Below, piece after piece: positions 26,010 to 35,131 of a stretch of DNA of 64,000 nucleotides. The stretch lies in the NCBI RefSeq assembly GCF_002836745.1, contig NZ_PJAR01000029.1:1-64000 (forward strand). Reading direction: 5' to 3'. Position 1 is the first letter of the stretch; each line of letters opens with the position of its first letter. The position numbers were made by a program, and so were the translations under genes. The stretch is from Glaciecola sp. 33A (GTDB lineage Bacteria; Pseudomonadota; Gammaproteobacteria; Enterobacterales; Alteromonadaceae). The notes beneath the pieces are model-generated. The model had not been told where the DNA came from, ran no database searches, and was given only the letters and a program-made list of their open reading frames with translations.

Positions 26010-28163
26010 TTATTTAAGACCGGGACGATAACGGCGCTCTACCTGCTTTTCTAACTCAGCGCGTTGAAACAACACGCGCCGTTCTTGTTGTGCAACAAAC
26101 ATCTCCATTTGGTCATTGTAGTGCACCGAATTGCTGTCCTTTGTAGCCGAACCATACTGATGGATGGCGTCACTTTGAACCACTCCATTTTTATCCCAAG
26201 ACACGAACATCATAAAGCCGTCGCCAGCAATGTTTTCAATTTGTCCATTTTGGTCCATTTCCTGACCATAAACCGCACGCAAAATATCAGGCCCGCCACT
26301 CATTGGCAGATTCTTTTCACCTCGTTTTAAACGATATACGTCACCATAAGGTGGTGTATAACTGCCGTGATATTTGACTAATACAGCGACCGCTTTTTTG
26401 AAGGCTTGCGTGATTTTGTGCATCTCTACTGGTTTGCCATTGGCTTTTTGTATAGGAGCCATCGTCAGCACCGCTAGAGCCGCTTCATGATTATCTTGGT
26501 GAGTTGAGAGGTTCCAACTGCGCAATGCATCCAGAGCGCCTAATTCAATTTGGCTTAAGTCGACGCTTTGTTGTTGCGCTAGCCATTTATGGAATACCGT
26601 GATTTGATAAGAGTTTGGATGATAGAACAAGTCATATTTCACTTCCTTAAAAAGTCCCTTAGATATCTTCTTTACGCCTTTTAATTTTTCCTCAATTTGT
26701 AACGCACGGTTAGTCACAAAGGTCTCAATTCCCATCGACTCAGGGTATTGGCTTTCTTGCGCATCATCATCGCCATCAGTCGCTAGCCAAGGTGTGTTGT
26801 TGGCATTATAAACTAGCCCAGAACTCGGATTGACTGTTTTTGGCATAGCAGAAAAGTCATGAAATTCAGTCCAAATTAAATCCGAACGATCACCCGGTAG
26901 AATTCTATCCCATTGCCATCCATCGATGCGCTTGGGGAACTTTGCGTTATAATAGTGTGCGATATTGCCGGCTTTATCTGCATATACAAAGTTAATACTG
27001 GGCATGCTATTTAATTTCAAAGCCGCTTCAAATTGTTCTTTATTAGTGGCTTTGTTTGCCGCAAACATAAACTCTAAAGTACCCACTTCGTTCATACCGG
27101 ACCAGCGCAGTGCAAATGAACCTCTCTTGGTTGCCATCACCGGCCCATGCTCGGATATATTAATTTCTTTTTTTACAGTCCATCTCAACGGACCGAATAA
27201 CTTTATGGTCATTTTAGCCACTTTTGTTTTAAACGTTTTCCACTGTCCATCTAGGAGATATTGATTTTCGTTATCAGGGTTGATAGTTAATTGATAAATA
27301 TCCACTAAATCAGGCTTATTCACTGTGTTAGCCCAACCCAAATGATCATTGTGGCCATGAATAATTACCGGTGCACCAGGGAAAGTAGAACCCACCATGT
27401 TCCATCCCTCCTCACTGTGCAAACGCGCCTCATACCAAGCAACTGGGCCAGAGAGAGGTTGGTGACTATTGATTAATAAATGCGTGAGCCCGTCTTCTGA
27501 ACGATGTGGAGCGACAGCAATACCTTGACTACCAATGGGCAATGCGTTGGTGGGTTGCCAAATAAGTGCATTTTGCGACTTAGCAACCTCGGGCGGCACT
27601 GCAAGGTTAACTAAATCACTTAGTATCTGGTCAAAGCCATAAAACATCGGCATTTTAAACGTAAAGCCCGCGATAATATCTTTGCCTGTCGCGGGTAAAA
27701 AGTAGCGGCTGACATGTTGTGGGTTCTGAGCTGCATATAGGTTCACACCATCCGCATAGGCTTGTGCGATTTGTTTGATCTTTTCTGGTACTTGCCTCTC
27801 ATAATTTGCGTTGACGGCATCCCAGACACCCATAAATTGAACCACGAAATCGGTCTCTGTAGCCTGATATCCTATTTCAGCAGCCAATGTACCCCGCGTT
27901 GCAAGTAACACGGATTGAAGCGTTTCAAAATCGTCTTCACTTTGTACATAGCCCAATCCAAATGCAGTATCGATATCCCTGTTGCCGTAAATATGAGGAA
28001 TTCCGAGCCCGTCGCGCATGACTTCAACATCATACTTTGTGGCCTTAGCTATGTACGCGCGAGTGTCAGGCATACTTGGCAGTGTTAGGTAAGCAATGCA
28101 GAAAACACAAGCAATGACCGATACCAATATATACCCGAACCATTTTAGTGAGATGTATTTCAT
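26010..28163 (-). CDS. Penicillin-acylase family Ntn hydrolase (copy 2), membrane-anchored or exported
   Basis: 717 residues. An N-terminal hydrophobic segment (about 8-30) without a clear signal-peptidase site suggests an anchor. 'DVEVMRDGLGIPHIYGNRD' begins the alpha chain and the self-cleavage site is 'PIGSQGIAVAP', with the nucleophile Ser near residue 212; Gln follows it instead of the Asn seen in the copy at 16598. 'NANNTPWLA' carries the oxyanion Asn. Identity to the other copy is low outside motifs, so they are old paralogues or separate acquisitions. Substrate unknown; an acyl-homoserine lactone or lipopeptide acylase are possibilities. Confidence 0.87.
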   Translation of the reverse strand: MKYISLKWFGYILVSVIACVFCIAYLTLPSMPDTRAYIAKATKYDVEVMRDGLGIPHIYGNRDIDTAFGLGYVQSEDDFETLQSVLLATRGTLAAEIGYQATETDFVVQFMGVWDAVNANYERQVPEKIKQIAQAYADGVNLYAAQNPQHVSRYFLPATGKDIIAGFTFKMPMFYGFDQILSDLVNLAVPPEVAKSQNALIWQPTNALPIGSQGIAVAPHRSEDGLTHLLINSHQPLSGPVAWYEARLHSEEGWNMVGSTFPGAPVIIHGHNDHLGWANTVNKPDLVDIYQLTINPDNENQYLLDGQWKTFKTKVAKMTIKLFGPLRWTVKKEINISEHGPVMATKRGSFALRWSGMNEVGTLEFMFAANKATNKEQFEAALKLNSMPSINFVYADKAGNIAHYYNAKFPKRIDGWQWDRILPGDRSDLIWTEFHDFSAMPKTVNPSSGLVYNANNTPWLATDGDDDAQESQYPESMGIETFVTNRALQIEEKLKGVKKISKGLFKEVKYDLFYHPNSYQITVFHKWLAQQQSVDLSQIELGALDALRSWNLSTHQDNHEAALAVLTMAPIQKANGKPVEMHKITQAFKKAVAVLVKYHGSYTPPYGDVYRLKRGEKNLPMSGGPDILRAVYGQEMDQNGQIENIAGDGFMMFVSWDKNGVVQSDAIHQYGSATKDSNSVHYNDQMEMFVAQQERRVLFQRAELEKQVERRYRPGLK

Positions 28164-28240
28164 TGATGAGTACTTTTCTTGATAGATAATTTATAGGCTT
28201 GAGAGCACTTTAACAGCCTTCAAGTCACAAAGGCTAAAAT

Positions 28241-28264
28241 AAGGTAACAAGACATAGTTACCTT
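28241..28264. promoter_or_regulatory. Inverted repeat upstream of the second acylase gene
   Basis: AAGGTAAC (28241-28248) and GTTACCTT (28257-28264) are perfect inverted half-sites separated by eight bases, about 80 bases upstream of the minus-strand acylase start. There is no T-run, so an operator is more likely than a terminator. The cognate regulator is unknown. Confidence 0.4.
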
Positions 28265-28388
28265 GTGATTAGATTGCAGAAAAGTAATATCATACTTAGC
28301 ATCTGGACGTATTAACCAGCGAACTATGGGCACAACTTTACAATCAAAAAAGTCCTACCCATAAAATAGTCGGCGTATTATTAATCCA

Positions 28389-30479
28389 TTACCTTAACGT
28401 CAACTCTTCAACACCCATGTTATACAATACAAAACCGTAAATATCAGCATACTGCTCAATGGTTTTGCTAATAGGTGTTCCTGCACCGTGACCTGCATCA
28501 GTTTCAATGCGAATAAGTACTGGATTATCACCTTCTTGGAATTCCTGCAGTACCGCAGCAAACTTGAATGAATGTGCCGGTACGACTCGGTCATCATGAT
28601 CCGCAGTAGTGATCATCGTTGCAGGGTATTTTTTACCTGCTTTCACATTATGAACCGGTGAATAAGCTTTTATGTAATTGTACATTTCTCGGCTTTGCTC
28701 AGCGGTGCCATAATCGTAAGCCCAGCCAGCGCCGGCGGTGAATGTGTGGTAGCGCAACATGTCCAATACACCAACAGCTGGTAACACAACTTTGGCAAGG
28801 TCTGGACGTTGAGTCATTACTGCGCCAACTAACAAACCGCCGTTAGAGCCGCCGCGTAAAGCAAGATAACTACTGCTTGTATACTTGTTATCAATAAGAT
28901 ATTCAGCAGCGGCAATAAAGTCATCAAATACGTTTTGCTTTTGCATTTGTGTACCCGCTTTATGCCATGCTTTGCCGTACTCACCGCCGCCGCGAATATT
29001 GGGAACAGCGTAAACACCGCCCAATTCAAGCCAAGCTGCAAGCGTAGGACTAAAGCTCGGTGTTAGGCTAATGTTAAAGCCACCGTAGCCGTAGAGCATT
29101 GTTGGGTTTTTACCATTCAGCTCGGTATCTTTGTGATATGTGATGATCATAGGCACATGAGTGCCGTCTTTGGACTTATAAAAAACTTGTTTTGAAACAA
29201 ATTTAGACGCATCAAACTTTGATGCCGGCTTGTTAAACAGCATCGACTCACCCGTTGCAATATCTAGGGCGTAAATAGTCGTTGGGGTAATGTAATTACT
29301 GAATGTGTAATAACTGGTGTTTGCATCGAACTTATCGCCGTTCATGCTGACGGAGCCGATGTCTGGCAGTTCAATTGTGCGCAGTTTTTTGCCTTCTAAA
29401 TTGTATTGATAAACCTTAGAAATCGCATCCACCATATATTCTGCAAAAATATACCCGCCGGCACTGCTTGGCGACAACACATTGGTCGTTTCGGGGATCA
29501 GATCTTTCCAATTCTCGACACTCGGCGCCTTCGCATTTACCACAACAACTTTGCTATTAAGCGCATTGTGATTAGTTGTTAAGTAAAGGCTGTCACCTTT
29601 ATTAGTAAGCATCGAAACGTCGTTGTCAGTGGTCTCAATAACTGTTTTCCAACCCGCATTTGGATTTGAAAGGTCTTTTAAAAATGCGCGATTACCCGAG
29701 GTTGAGTTTGCCGCAGATACCAATAAAAAGCGATCATCCTCACTGACTTGAGCACCAATATAACGGTGTTTTTCAACATCAGTATGACCGTATATCTTGA
29801 GATCATCCGCTTGGGGCGTTCCAATTTTGTGATAATAAAGCTTGTGCTGATCGGTTTTTTGACTTAACTCAGAACCCGCCGGTTTGTCATAACTGCAGTA
29901 ATAAATACCTTCATTTTTGTACCATGACAAGCCGCTAAATTTAACGTTTATCAAGGTGTCGCTAAGTAACTCTGTAGTGTCGGTGTTAATAACATAAACT
30001 TGGCGCCAGTCGCTACCGCCAGTAGACGTTTGATAAGCTGCTGTGGAACCATCAGCAGAGAATGACAAACCCGCTAGCGATATCGTGCCGTCATCGCTAA
30101 ATTTGTTAGGGTCAATAAAAACGGTCGCATCACCGCCGCCTTTTGAACGATAAACAAGGCTTTGATTTTGTAAGCCATCATTTTTATAAAAATACGTGTA
30201 CTCGCCTTCAGTGAAAGGGGCAGATACGCGCTCATAATCTAGTAAGTCACGCACAACTTTGGCAATTTCTTCACGGTAAGAAATGTTTTCTAAATAAGCC
30301 TGTGTGGTTTCATTTTGTGTGTCTACCCATGCTTCAGTTTCTGCACTGCGGTCGTCTTCTAGCCAGCGATATGGATCTGCAACTTGATCATCAAAATAAG
30401 TATCAACGACGTCTCCTTTTGCCGTGATAGGGTAATCAACAGTAATAATTTTATATGCTTTTTGTACTACTTCAGACAC
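28389..30479 (-). CDS. Prolyl oligopeptidase (S9A), signal peptide severed by an upstream amber codon
   Basis: 696 residues from the GTG at 30479. The N-terminus 'DPYRWLEDDRSAETEAWVD' is the hallmark of S9A enzymes; a beta-propeller follows, then the hydrolase domain with 'YGYGGFNISLTPSF', the nucleophile elbow GGSNGG, the acid in 'TADHDDRVVP' and the His in 'DAGHGAG'. Homologues are commonly exported lipoproteins. Here the in-frame sequence just upstream encodes a lipoprotein signal peptide, cut by TAG directly after its lipobox Cys. A GAGGAA lies seven bases before the GTG, so translation can restart there, giving a cytoplasmic enzyme. Otherwise the gene is intact. Confidence 0.85.
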   Translation of the reverse strand: MSEVVQKAYKIITVDYPITAKGDVVDTYFDDQVADPYRWLEDDRSAETEAWVDTQNETTQAYLENISYREEIAKVVRDLLDYERVSAPFTEGEYTYFYKNDGLQNQSLVYRSKGGGDATVFIDPNKFSDDGTISLAGLSFSADGSTAAYQTSTGGSDWRQVYVINTDTTELLSDTLINVKFSGLSWYKNEGIYYCSYDKPAGSELSQKTDQHKLYYHKIGTPQADDLKIYGHTDVEKHRYIGAQVSEDDRFLLVSAANSTSGNRAFLKDLSNPNAGWKTVIETTDNDVSMLTNKGDSLYLTTNHNALNSKVVVVNAKAPSVENWKDLIPETTNVLSPSSAGGYIFAEYMVDAISKVYQYNLEGKKLRTIELPDIGSVSMNGDKFDANTSYYTFSNYITPTTIYALDIATGESMLFNKPASKFDASKFVSKQVFYKSKDGTHVPMIITYHKDTELNGKNPTMLYGYGGFNISLTPSFSPTLAAWLELGGVYAVPNIRGGGEYGKAWHKAGTQMQKQNVFDDFIAAAEYLIDNKYTSSSYLALRGGSNGGLLVGAVMTQRPDLAKVVLPAVGVLDMLRYHTFTAGAGWAYDYGTAEQSREMYNYIKAYSPVHNVKAGKKYPATMITTADHDDRVVPAHSFKFAAVLQEFQEGDNPVLIRIETDAGHGAGTPISKTIEQYADIYGFVLYNMGVEELTLR

Positions 30480-30500
30480 TTTGGCTTCCTCTAATTTTGG

Positions 30501-30551
30501 CTAACAAGCCATTAATGTTACTGTGACTGTGGCGGCAACTGCCATTGTCAT
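30501..30551 (-). pseudogene. Detached lipoprotein signal peptide of the S9A peptidase
   Basis: The minus strand reads MTMAVAATVTVTLMAC then TAG (30501-30503), then in the same frame P-K-L-E-E-A-K joined to the peptidase start. LMAC is a good lipobox. GAGGTG is placed well before the ATG at 30551; in-frame starts further up (TTG at 30581, ATG at 30617 overlapping the dsbA-like stop) would add lysines typical of a signal peptide. A single C-to-T change of a CAG Gln codon would create the TAG. It is either a real mutation, a sequencing error, or a leader peptide. Confidence 0.65.
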
Positions 30552-30613
30552 TGCCAACACCTCTTTGCTTATTGTTTTCAAAAACGATAATGCGCGCGAA
30601 AAGCTGAAACTTT

Positions 30614-31261
30614 TCATCTCTCATTTGCGATTTTAATTAATGCTTGCTGAAACACTTCAGCAGGCTGTCCACCGCTGATCAAGTGTTTATTGTTGACAAT
30701 GACCGCCGGCACAGATTGCACTCCCGCACTCTGATATTGTTGCTGTAATTGGCGAACGTCTGCTGTAAATCGATCCGACTGCAATACTTTTTTAGCGCCG
30801 GCAACATCTAAACCAACACTATTAGCTGTTTTTAAAAGCTGCTCATGGGCGCTTGGATTGCCATTGTTTTTGAAATACAAATCAAACAATGCCAGCTTTA
30901 ATTCAGTCTGCTTACCCTGAGTTTTGGCCCAGTGTAATAAACGATGCGCATCAAACGTATTATAAATGCGACCACCCCCTCTGTTACCAAATGCATAGCC
31001 AACGTCGAGTCCGCGCTGCCTAATAGCGTCTCGATTTTGTTCTGCTTGTTGCTCAGAAATTTGATATTTTTGAGTTAAATGCTCGTTTATTTCCTGCCCT
31101 TCGGGTGGCATTTGTGGATTCAGTTCAAAGGGTTGCCATTCGATACTTGCCGTAATATCTGGCGCTACTTCTTTTAAGGCTGCTTGCAGTGCTTTAAAAC
31201 CGATAATGCACCATGGGCAGGATATATCGGACACAATATCTATCTTTAATTCAGTCGCCAT
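30614..31261 (-). CDS. DsbA/FrnE-family thiol oxidoreductase, cytoplasmic
   Basis: 215 residues without a signal peptide. The active site is 'DISCPWCIIGFKAL' (CPWC) and the cis-Pro loop is 'QSVPAVIVNN'. 'YNTFDAHRLLHWAKTQG' is characteristic of the FrnE group (PF01323), which acts as a disulfide isomerase or polyketide-associated oxidoreductase in the cytoplasm. AAAAGGA precedes the ATG. Its stop overlaps a possible ATG (30617) of the peptidase signal region, so the two genes were probably an operon. Confidence 0.88.
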   Translation of the reverse strand: MATELKIDIVSDISCPWCIIGFKALQAALKEVAPDITASIEWQPFELNPQMPPEGQEINEHLTQKYQISEQQAEQNRDAIRQRGLDVGYAFGNRGGGRIYNTFDAHRLLHWAKTQGKQTELKLALFDLYFKNNGNPSAHEQLLKTANSVGLDVAGAKKVLQSDRFTADVRQLQQQYQSAGVQSVPAVIVNNKHLISGGQPAEVFQQALIKIANER

Positions 31262-31310
31262 TCTTAATTATCCTTTTCAGTTGTGGATCTTGGACGGTAA
31301 TAGCAAACAC

Positions 31311-31850
31311 TTATCGAACGATGTCTAAAAGCGCCTTAAACTTATCATCTTTACAGTCTTTTATCATTTCAAACAGGCACATTTCAGTGCTAGTGATGCC
31401 CACATCCTTGCTTAGCAATTTGGTAATGGCAGCCTGTTTGTTGGTATCTTCCCGCGAACCTATGCTGTCGACAACGACTTCAATTGACTTACCCATTTGT
31501 TTTAAGCCCATCGCAGTTTGGTATACACAAACATGCGCTTCGATGCCACAAATTAGCCAATGTTTAACCCCTACTTTGTTAATTTTCTCAACAAAACGAG
31601 GGCTTGCGCAAGCATCAAATGTGTATTTTTTAATGCAAGGATAACTATTTAATAAGGGCCTGATCTCGGATGCTGTTTTGCCTAACTTTTCGGGATTCTG
31701 TTCAAGCACTAAGATTGGTAACTCCAGTAAGATGCAGCCTTTAATCAACTTGGCTACATTCTGAAACATCATCTCGCTATTGTGCACAAGATGCGACAAT
31801 TTACCTTGAACATCGACGACAATAAGACCGGTATCATTTTTATCTAACAT
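31311..31850 (-). CDS. Isochorismatase-like cysteine hydrolase
   Basis: 179 residues from the ATG at 31850; a TTG at 31865 would add five residues. 'GLIVVDVQGKLSHLV' carries the catalytic Asp and 'ICGIEAHVCVYQTA' the nucleophilic Cys; the Lys is probably in 'LEQNPEKLG'. It is of the YcaC/nicotinamidase-like group that hydrolyses small amides or esters. It reads in the same direction as the dsbA-like gene 49 bases downstream. Substrate not deducible. Confidence 0.85.
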   Translation of the reverse strand: MLDKNDTGLIVVDVQGKLSHLVHNSEMMFQNVAKLIKGCILLELPILVLEQNPEKLGKTASEIRPLLNSYPCIKKYTFDACASPRFVEKINKVGVKHWLICGIEAHVCVYQTAMGLKQMGKSIEVVVDSIGSREDTNKQAAITKLLSKDVGITSTEMCLFEMIKDCKDDKFKALLDIVR

Positions 31851-31960
31851 CGTATTCTCAATCAAAAAGAAATGAACATAGCTTAGTATATCGCTGTTTT
31901 TTTGTCACATTAGATACGCCTTAGATATTAATTGCACAGTAAACACGAAATAGACGAATA

Positions 31961-32020
31961 TTTGATAAGCGAGCATTTGATAAAATAGCATTTGATAAGC
32001 TAGCATTTGATAAGCTAACG
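31961..32020. repeat. 15-bp tandem repeat in a divergent promoter region
   Basis: Four copies of TTTGATAAGCTAGCA with a few substitutions, units starting at 31961, 31976, 31991 and 32006. It lies between the isochorismatase start and nagA. Fifteen bases is about one and a half helical turns, so successive units face alternate sides of the DNA. Confidence 0.88.
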
Positions 32021-32122
32021 ATGCGTAATCTATGTTAACTAGTTTACGTAATATTTATCAATGTTGTTTGAGAGTGCGCTACCATTACAATTACGCTGCG
32101 CAAGCAACAAAGCCAACACAAA

Positions 32123-33295
32123 ATGAGTAATTACATGACAAGCTATTTCGCCAAGCGACTATTTGACGGTCTGCGAATGCATGACAACATGCACTTAGAC
32201 GTCAGCAAAGGTATCATTTGCAGTATCAAAAAAGCTCACTCCACTCACTTAAAAGCAGATGTAAAGCTAGATGGGTTGGTGTGTGCTGGTTTTATCGATA
32301 CTCAAGTTAATGGCGGTGGTGGGGTTTTGTTCAATCATGAACCCTCACTTGAAACCCTGGTTGCGATGCTGCAAGGCCATTCGAAATATGGCACAACGGG
32401 CATGTTACCAACCCTAATAACGGATAGCAGTGAGGTGATGAAAACAGCAGCCAATGCTGTTGCCGAGGCTATAGCTAAACCCATATCTGGTATCTTGGGA
32501 ATTCACTTTGAAGGACCGAATTTAAGTAAGGTAAAGCGCGGCATTCATCCGAGCAAGCATGTCAGAACAATCAGTGATATCGATTTAGCCACGTTTACAC
32601 GCAGTGATATCGGTCGGGTTTTAGTGACTCTTGCACCAGAAAATGTATCACCCGATGTGATCACCGACCTTGTTAACCAAGGTGTTATTGTTTCGTTGGG
32701 CCATACGGGCGCAAATAGTGATCAAGCACTTAGGGCGATTGAGGCCGGCGCAACTTGTATCACCCACTTATTCAATGCTATGTCAGGGTTAACAGCAAGG
32801 GAGCCTGGACTGATTAACATTGCGTTAAGCGATTTACGCGTAACCGCAGGATTGATTGCCGACTTGCACCATGTCCACCCGCAGAACTGCGCCCTAGCCT
32901 ACCAATGCATTGGTGCTGAGCGTTTAATGTTGGTAACTGATGCAATGGCACATGTGGGGTCCGATCTGCAAACTTTGGCATGGCTGAATTCAACCATCAC
33001 CAAAACGGCCGGCAAATTGACATTGGATGACGGCAGTCTCGCCGGTTCGTGTTTAGACATGAACAGTGCAGTAAGAAATATGTATTCTTTGCTGAAGCAA
33101 CACACCAGATGGACCGACGCAAATGATCTGCTAGGAGATGTGCTCAACATGGCGAGCCAGGTTCCAGCCCGCCTGTTGGGTATTCAAGATAGAGGAAAGT
33201 TACTTAGCGGAAATAAAGCTGACTTCGTGTTACTTGACGACGATATGCGTATGAAAGGATGCTGGATACACGGAGAAAAAGTGTCAGGCAATTGA
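32123..33295 (+). CDS. nagA: N-acetylglucosamine-6-phosphate deacetylase
   Basis: 390 residues. 'GFIDTQVNGGGGVLFN', 'GIHFEGPNLS', 'SLGHTGANSDQA', 'THLFNAMSGLTAREPG' and 'LVTDAMAHVG' are the successive metal and substrate motifs of NagA. It releases acetate from GlcNAc-6-P (amino-sugar and peptidoglycan recycling). It stands alone here, without nagB, nagK, nagP or a NagC/NagR regulator. No strong ribosome site is visible; a Met four codons in is an alternative start. The gene is bracketed by a 15-bp and a 14-bp tandem array. Confidence 0.9.
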   Translation: MSNYMTSYFAKRLFDGLRMHDNMHLDVSKGIICSIKKAHSTHLKADVKLDGLVCAGFIDTQVNGGGGVLFNHEPSLETLVAMLQGHSKYGTTGMLPTLITDSSEVMKTAANAVAEAIAKPISGILGIHFEGPNLSKVKRGIHPSKHVRTISDIDLATFTRSDIGRVLVTLAPENVSPDVITDLVNQGVIVSLGHTGANSDQALRAIEAGATCITHLFNAMSGLTAREPGLINIALSDLRVTAGLIADLHHVHPQNCALAYQCIGAERLMLVTDAMAHVGSDLQTLAWLNSTITKTAGKLTLDDGSLAGSCLDMNSAVRNMYSLLKQHTRWTDANDLLGDVLNMASQVPARLLGIQDRGKLLSGNKADFVLLDDDMRMKGCWIHGEKVSGN

Positions 33296-33349
33296 CTCAC
33301 ATAATCTTGCTAATGATAGCGGACGTTCATTTAACGCTGAATATCCGCT

Positions 33350-33440
33350 TTTGCATCAACTGCTTTTTATAACCTGATTTTCATAAACTGATTTTCATAA
33401 AGTGCTTTTCATAAAGTGCTTTCATGAACAACTTTTGCTG
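33350..33440 (-). repeat. 14-bp tandem array between the nagA and nitrilase-fusion stops
   Basis: Four clear copies of TTTTCATAAAGTGC (33364-33419), with degenerate copies on both sides from 33350 to the stop of the minus-strand fusion gene at 33443. On the minus strand clear units carry TGA within ATGA. The array starts immediately after that gene's TAG. Confidence 0.85.
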
Positions 33441-33442
33441 AA

Positions 33443-35002
33443 CTACTTCTCGCCCAACCATTCCACTCTGAATAAATCTCGACGTTTGTCCAAATAGTTG
33501 CGCACCGAGCCTTCATTCTGAAGCTTTGTTAGTTTGTCAAAATCAAGGTCAACAATGAGCGTCATTTCAGTATTTGGTGTCGTTTCAGATACAATGGCGT
33601 CATGCGGAAAAGCAAAATCAGAGGGTGAGAATACTGCTGTTTGGGCATACTGAATATCCACATTATCCACTTGTGGTAAGTTTCCTACGCTGCCCGCAAT
33701 AGCCACATAACATTCATTTTCAATCGCCCTAGCTTGCGCACATCGACGCACCCGCAGGTAGCCATTTTTGGTGTCCGTCCAAAAAGGGACGAACAACACT
33801 TGAATATCTTGTTCGGATAGCAATCGCGCTAATTCAGGAAATTCAACGTCGTAACAAATCAGAATACCAATTTTACCAAAATCAGTATTAAACGATTGCA
33901 ACTTGTTGCCCCCCTTCATTATCCATTCTTTCTTCTCATGGGGCGTTAATTGCAGTTTATATTGGCTTTCAATTTTGCCATCACGGTGGCATAAATACGC
34001 AACGTTAAACAGCTCATCATCTTCAACAACAGGCATTGAACCGGCAATGATGTTGATATTGTAGGATACCGATAAACGCGAGATAGCGGTTAAAATTTCT
34101 TCTGTATATTCAGCTAAATGCCAAATAGCATCAATTGAACTTTCACCATCACTCAAGCCCATTAGCGGTGCATTGAAAAACTCAGGAAACAAAGCGACAT
34201 CACACTTATAGTCAGATAATGCGTCAACAAAATATTCTACTTGTTGCAGTAGCGCTTCTACGTTCTCAAAGTAACGCATTTGCCATTGCACACAACCTAC
34301 TCTCGCCGATGAACGCTTACCGCCTAACAAGTTTGGCTTCTCAGCATCGAAGTACATATTGTGCCACTGCAATAAGGTGGCATAACCTAACGAGTCTTTA
34401 TCCTCGGGCAAATACGCCTTCATGACCTGTTTTACGTCAAATCCGTTGGACAATTGAAAAGTCAAAATAGGATCGAAAATATCTTTCGATTTAACTTGTT
34501 CGATATACTCATACGGTGTCAGTTCTTTTGCATATTGAATGTAGTTTGGAATACGACCACCGGCCATAATCGAGCGCAAATTCAAATTACGCACTAACTC
34601 TTTGCGCGCCTCGTACAAGCGACGACCTAAACGCAAGCCTCGATATTCTGGCGACACAAAAACATCAACACCATACAACACGTCACCATTTGGATCGTGC
34701 GTAGTGATATAAGCGTCACCGGTTATTTCTTCGTAGGTATGCTTGTCACCAAATTGTTCATAATCAACAATAACTGACAACGCAACCGCAACAACTTTGC
34801 CTTTGTCATCAATGCAGATTTGCCCATCGGGGAAGGTAGAAATTTGGGCTTTAAACTGCTTGAAAGGAAGCGTACCACCCACTCGCTGATATATCGCGTC
34901 CTGCAGCTCCCTGATATCGTCATAATCGTCTAATGTAAGGTGTCTAAGCTCTAGTAAGTGCTCACCTTCTTCATTTGAATTTACTGGTTCTCTGGTTGGC
35001 AT
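33443..35002 (-). CDS. GNAT acetyltransferase-nitrilase fusion protein
   Basis: 519 residues. Residues about 13-215 form a GNAT domain ('LRHLTLDDYDDIRELQDAIY', 'VDVFVSPEYRGLRLGRRLYEARKEL' with the acetyl-CoA loop RGLRLG). Residues about 230-510 form a carbon-nitrogen hydrolase with the Glu-Lys-Cys triad in 'ALFPEFFNAP', 'YKLQLTPHEKKEW' and 'ILICYDVEFPEL'. The two-domain protein is a known conserved arrangement. It may acetylate and deamidate related metabolites in sequence or act in metabolite repair. GAGGATCAC precedes the ATG. Confidence 0.9.
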   Translation of the reverse strand: MPTREPVNSNEEGEHLLELRHLTLDDYDDIRELQDAIYQRVGGTLPFKQFKAQISTFPDGQICIDDKGKVVAVALSVIVDYEQFGDKHTYEEITGDAYITTHDPNGDVLYGVDVFVSPEYRGLRLGRRLYEARKELVRNLNLRSIMAGGRIPNYIQYAKELTPYEYIEQVKSKDIFDPILTFQLSNGFDVKQVMKAYLPEDKDSLGYATLLQWHNMYFDAEKPNLLGGKRSSARVGCVQWQMRYFENVEALLQQVEYFVDALSDYKCDVALFPEFFNAPLMGLSDGESSIDAIWHLAEYTEEILTAISRLSVSYNINIIAGSMPVVEDDELFNVAYLCHRDGKIESQYKLQLTPHEKKEWIMKGGNKLQSFNTDFGKIGILICYDVEFPELARLLSEQDIQVLFVPFWTDTKNGYLRVRRCAQARAIENECYVAIAGSVGNLPQVDNVDIQYAQTAVFSPSDFAFPHDAIVSETTPNTEMTLIVDLDFDKLTKLQNEGSVRNYLDKRRDLFRVEWLGEK

Positions 35003-35131
35003 GTGATCCTCAAAAAAATACCGATGTCAACAATGACACCAACAGTTTATCAGGTATTGGTCGCTTTAATAGTCGAAGTTTAGATTTACCAAACTCGATT
35101 CGAATTGATGCTCTGGCCTTCATCACCGCGA

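Noticed and set aside
28241-28264. Terminator
   Set aside because: The stem is good but no T-run follows on either strand, and it lies upstream of a gene start.
31213-31644. 143-residue plus-strand reading frame antisense to the isochorismatase-like gene
   Set aside because: It overlaps a gene with clear catalytic motifs and has no recognisable domain.
32123-33295. nagA as part of a chitin utilisation cluster
   Set aside because: No nagB, kinase, chitinase or Nag regulator is in the window; the carbohydrate genes nearby are GH16 and LacZ on the other strand.
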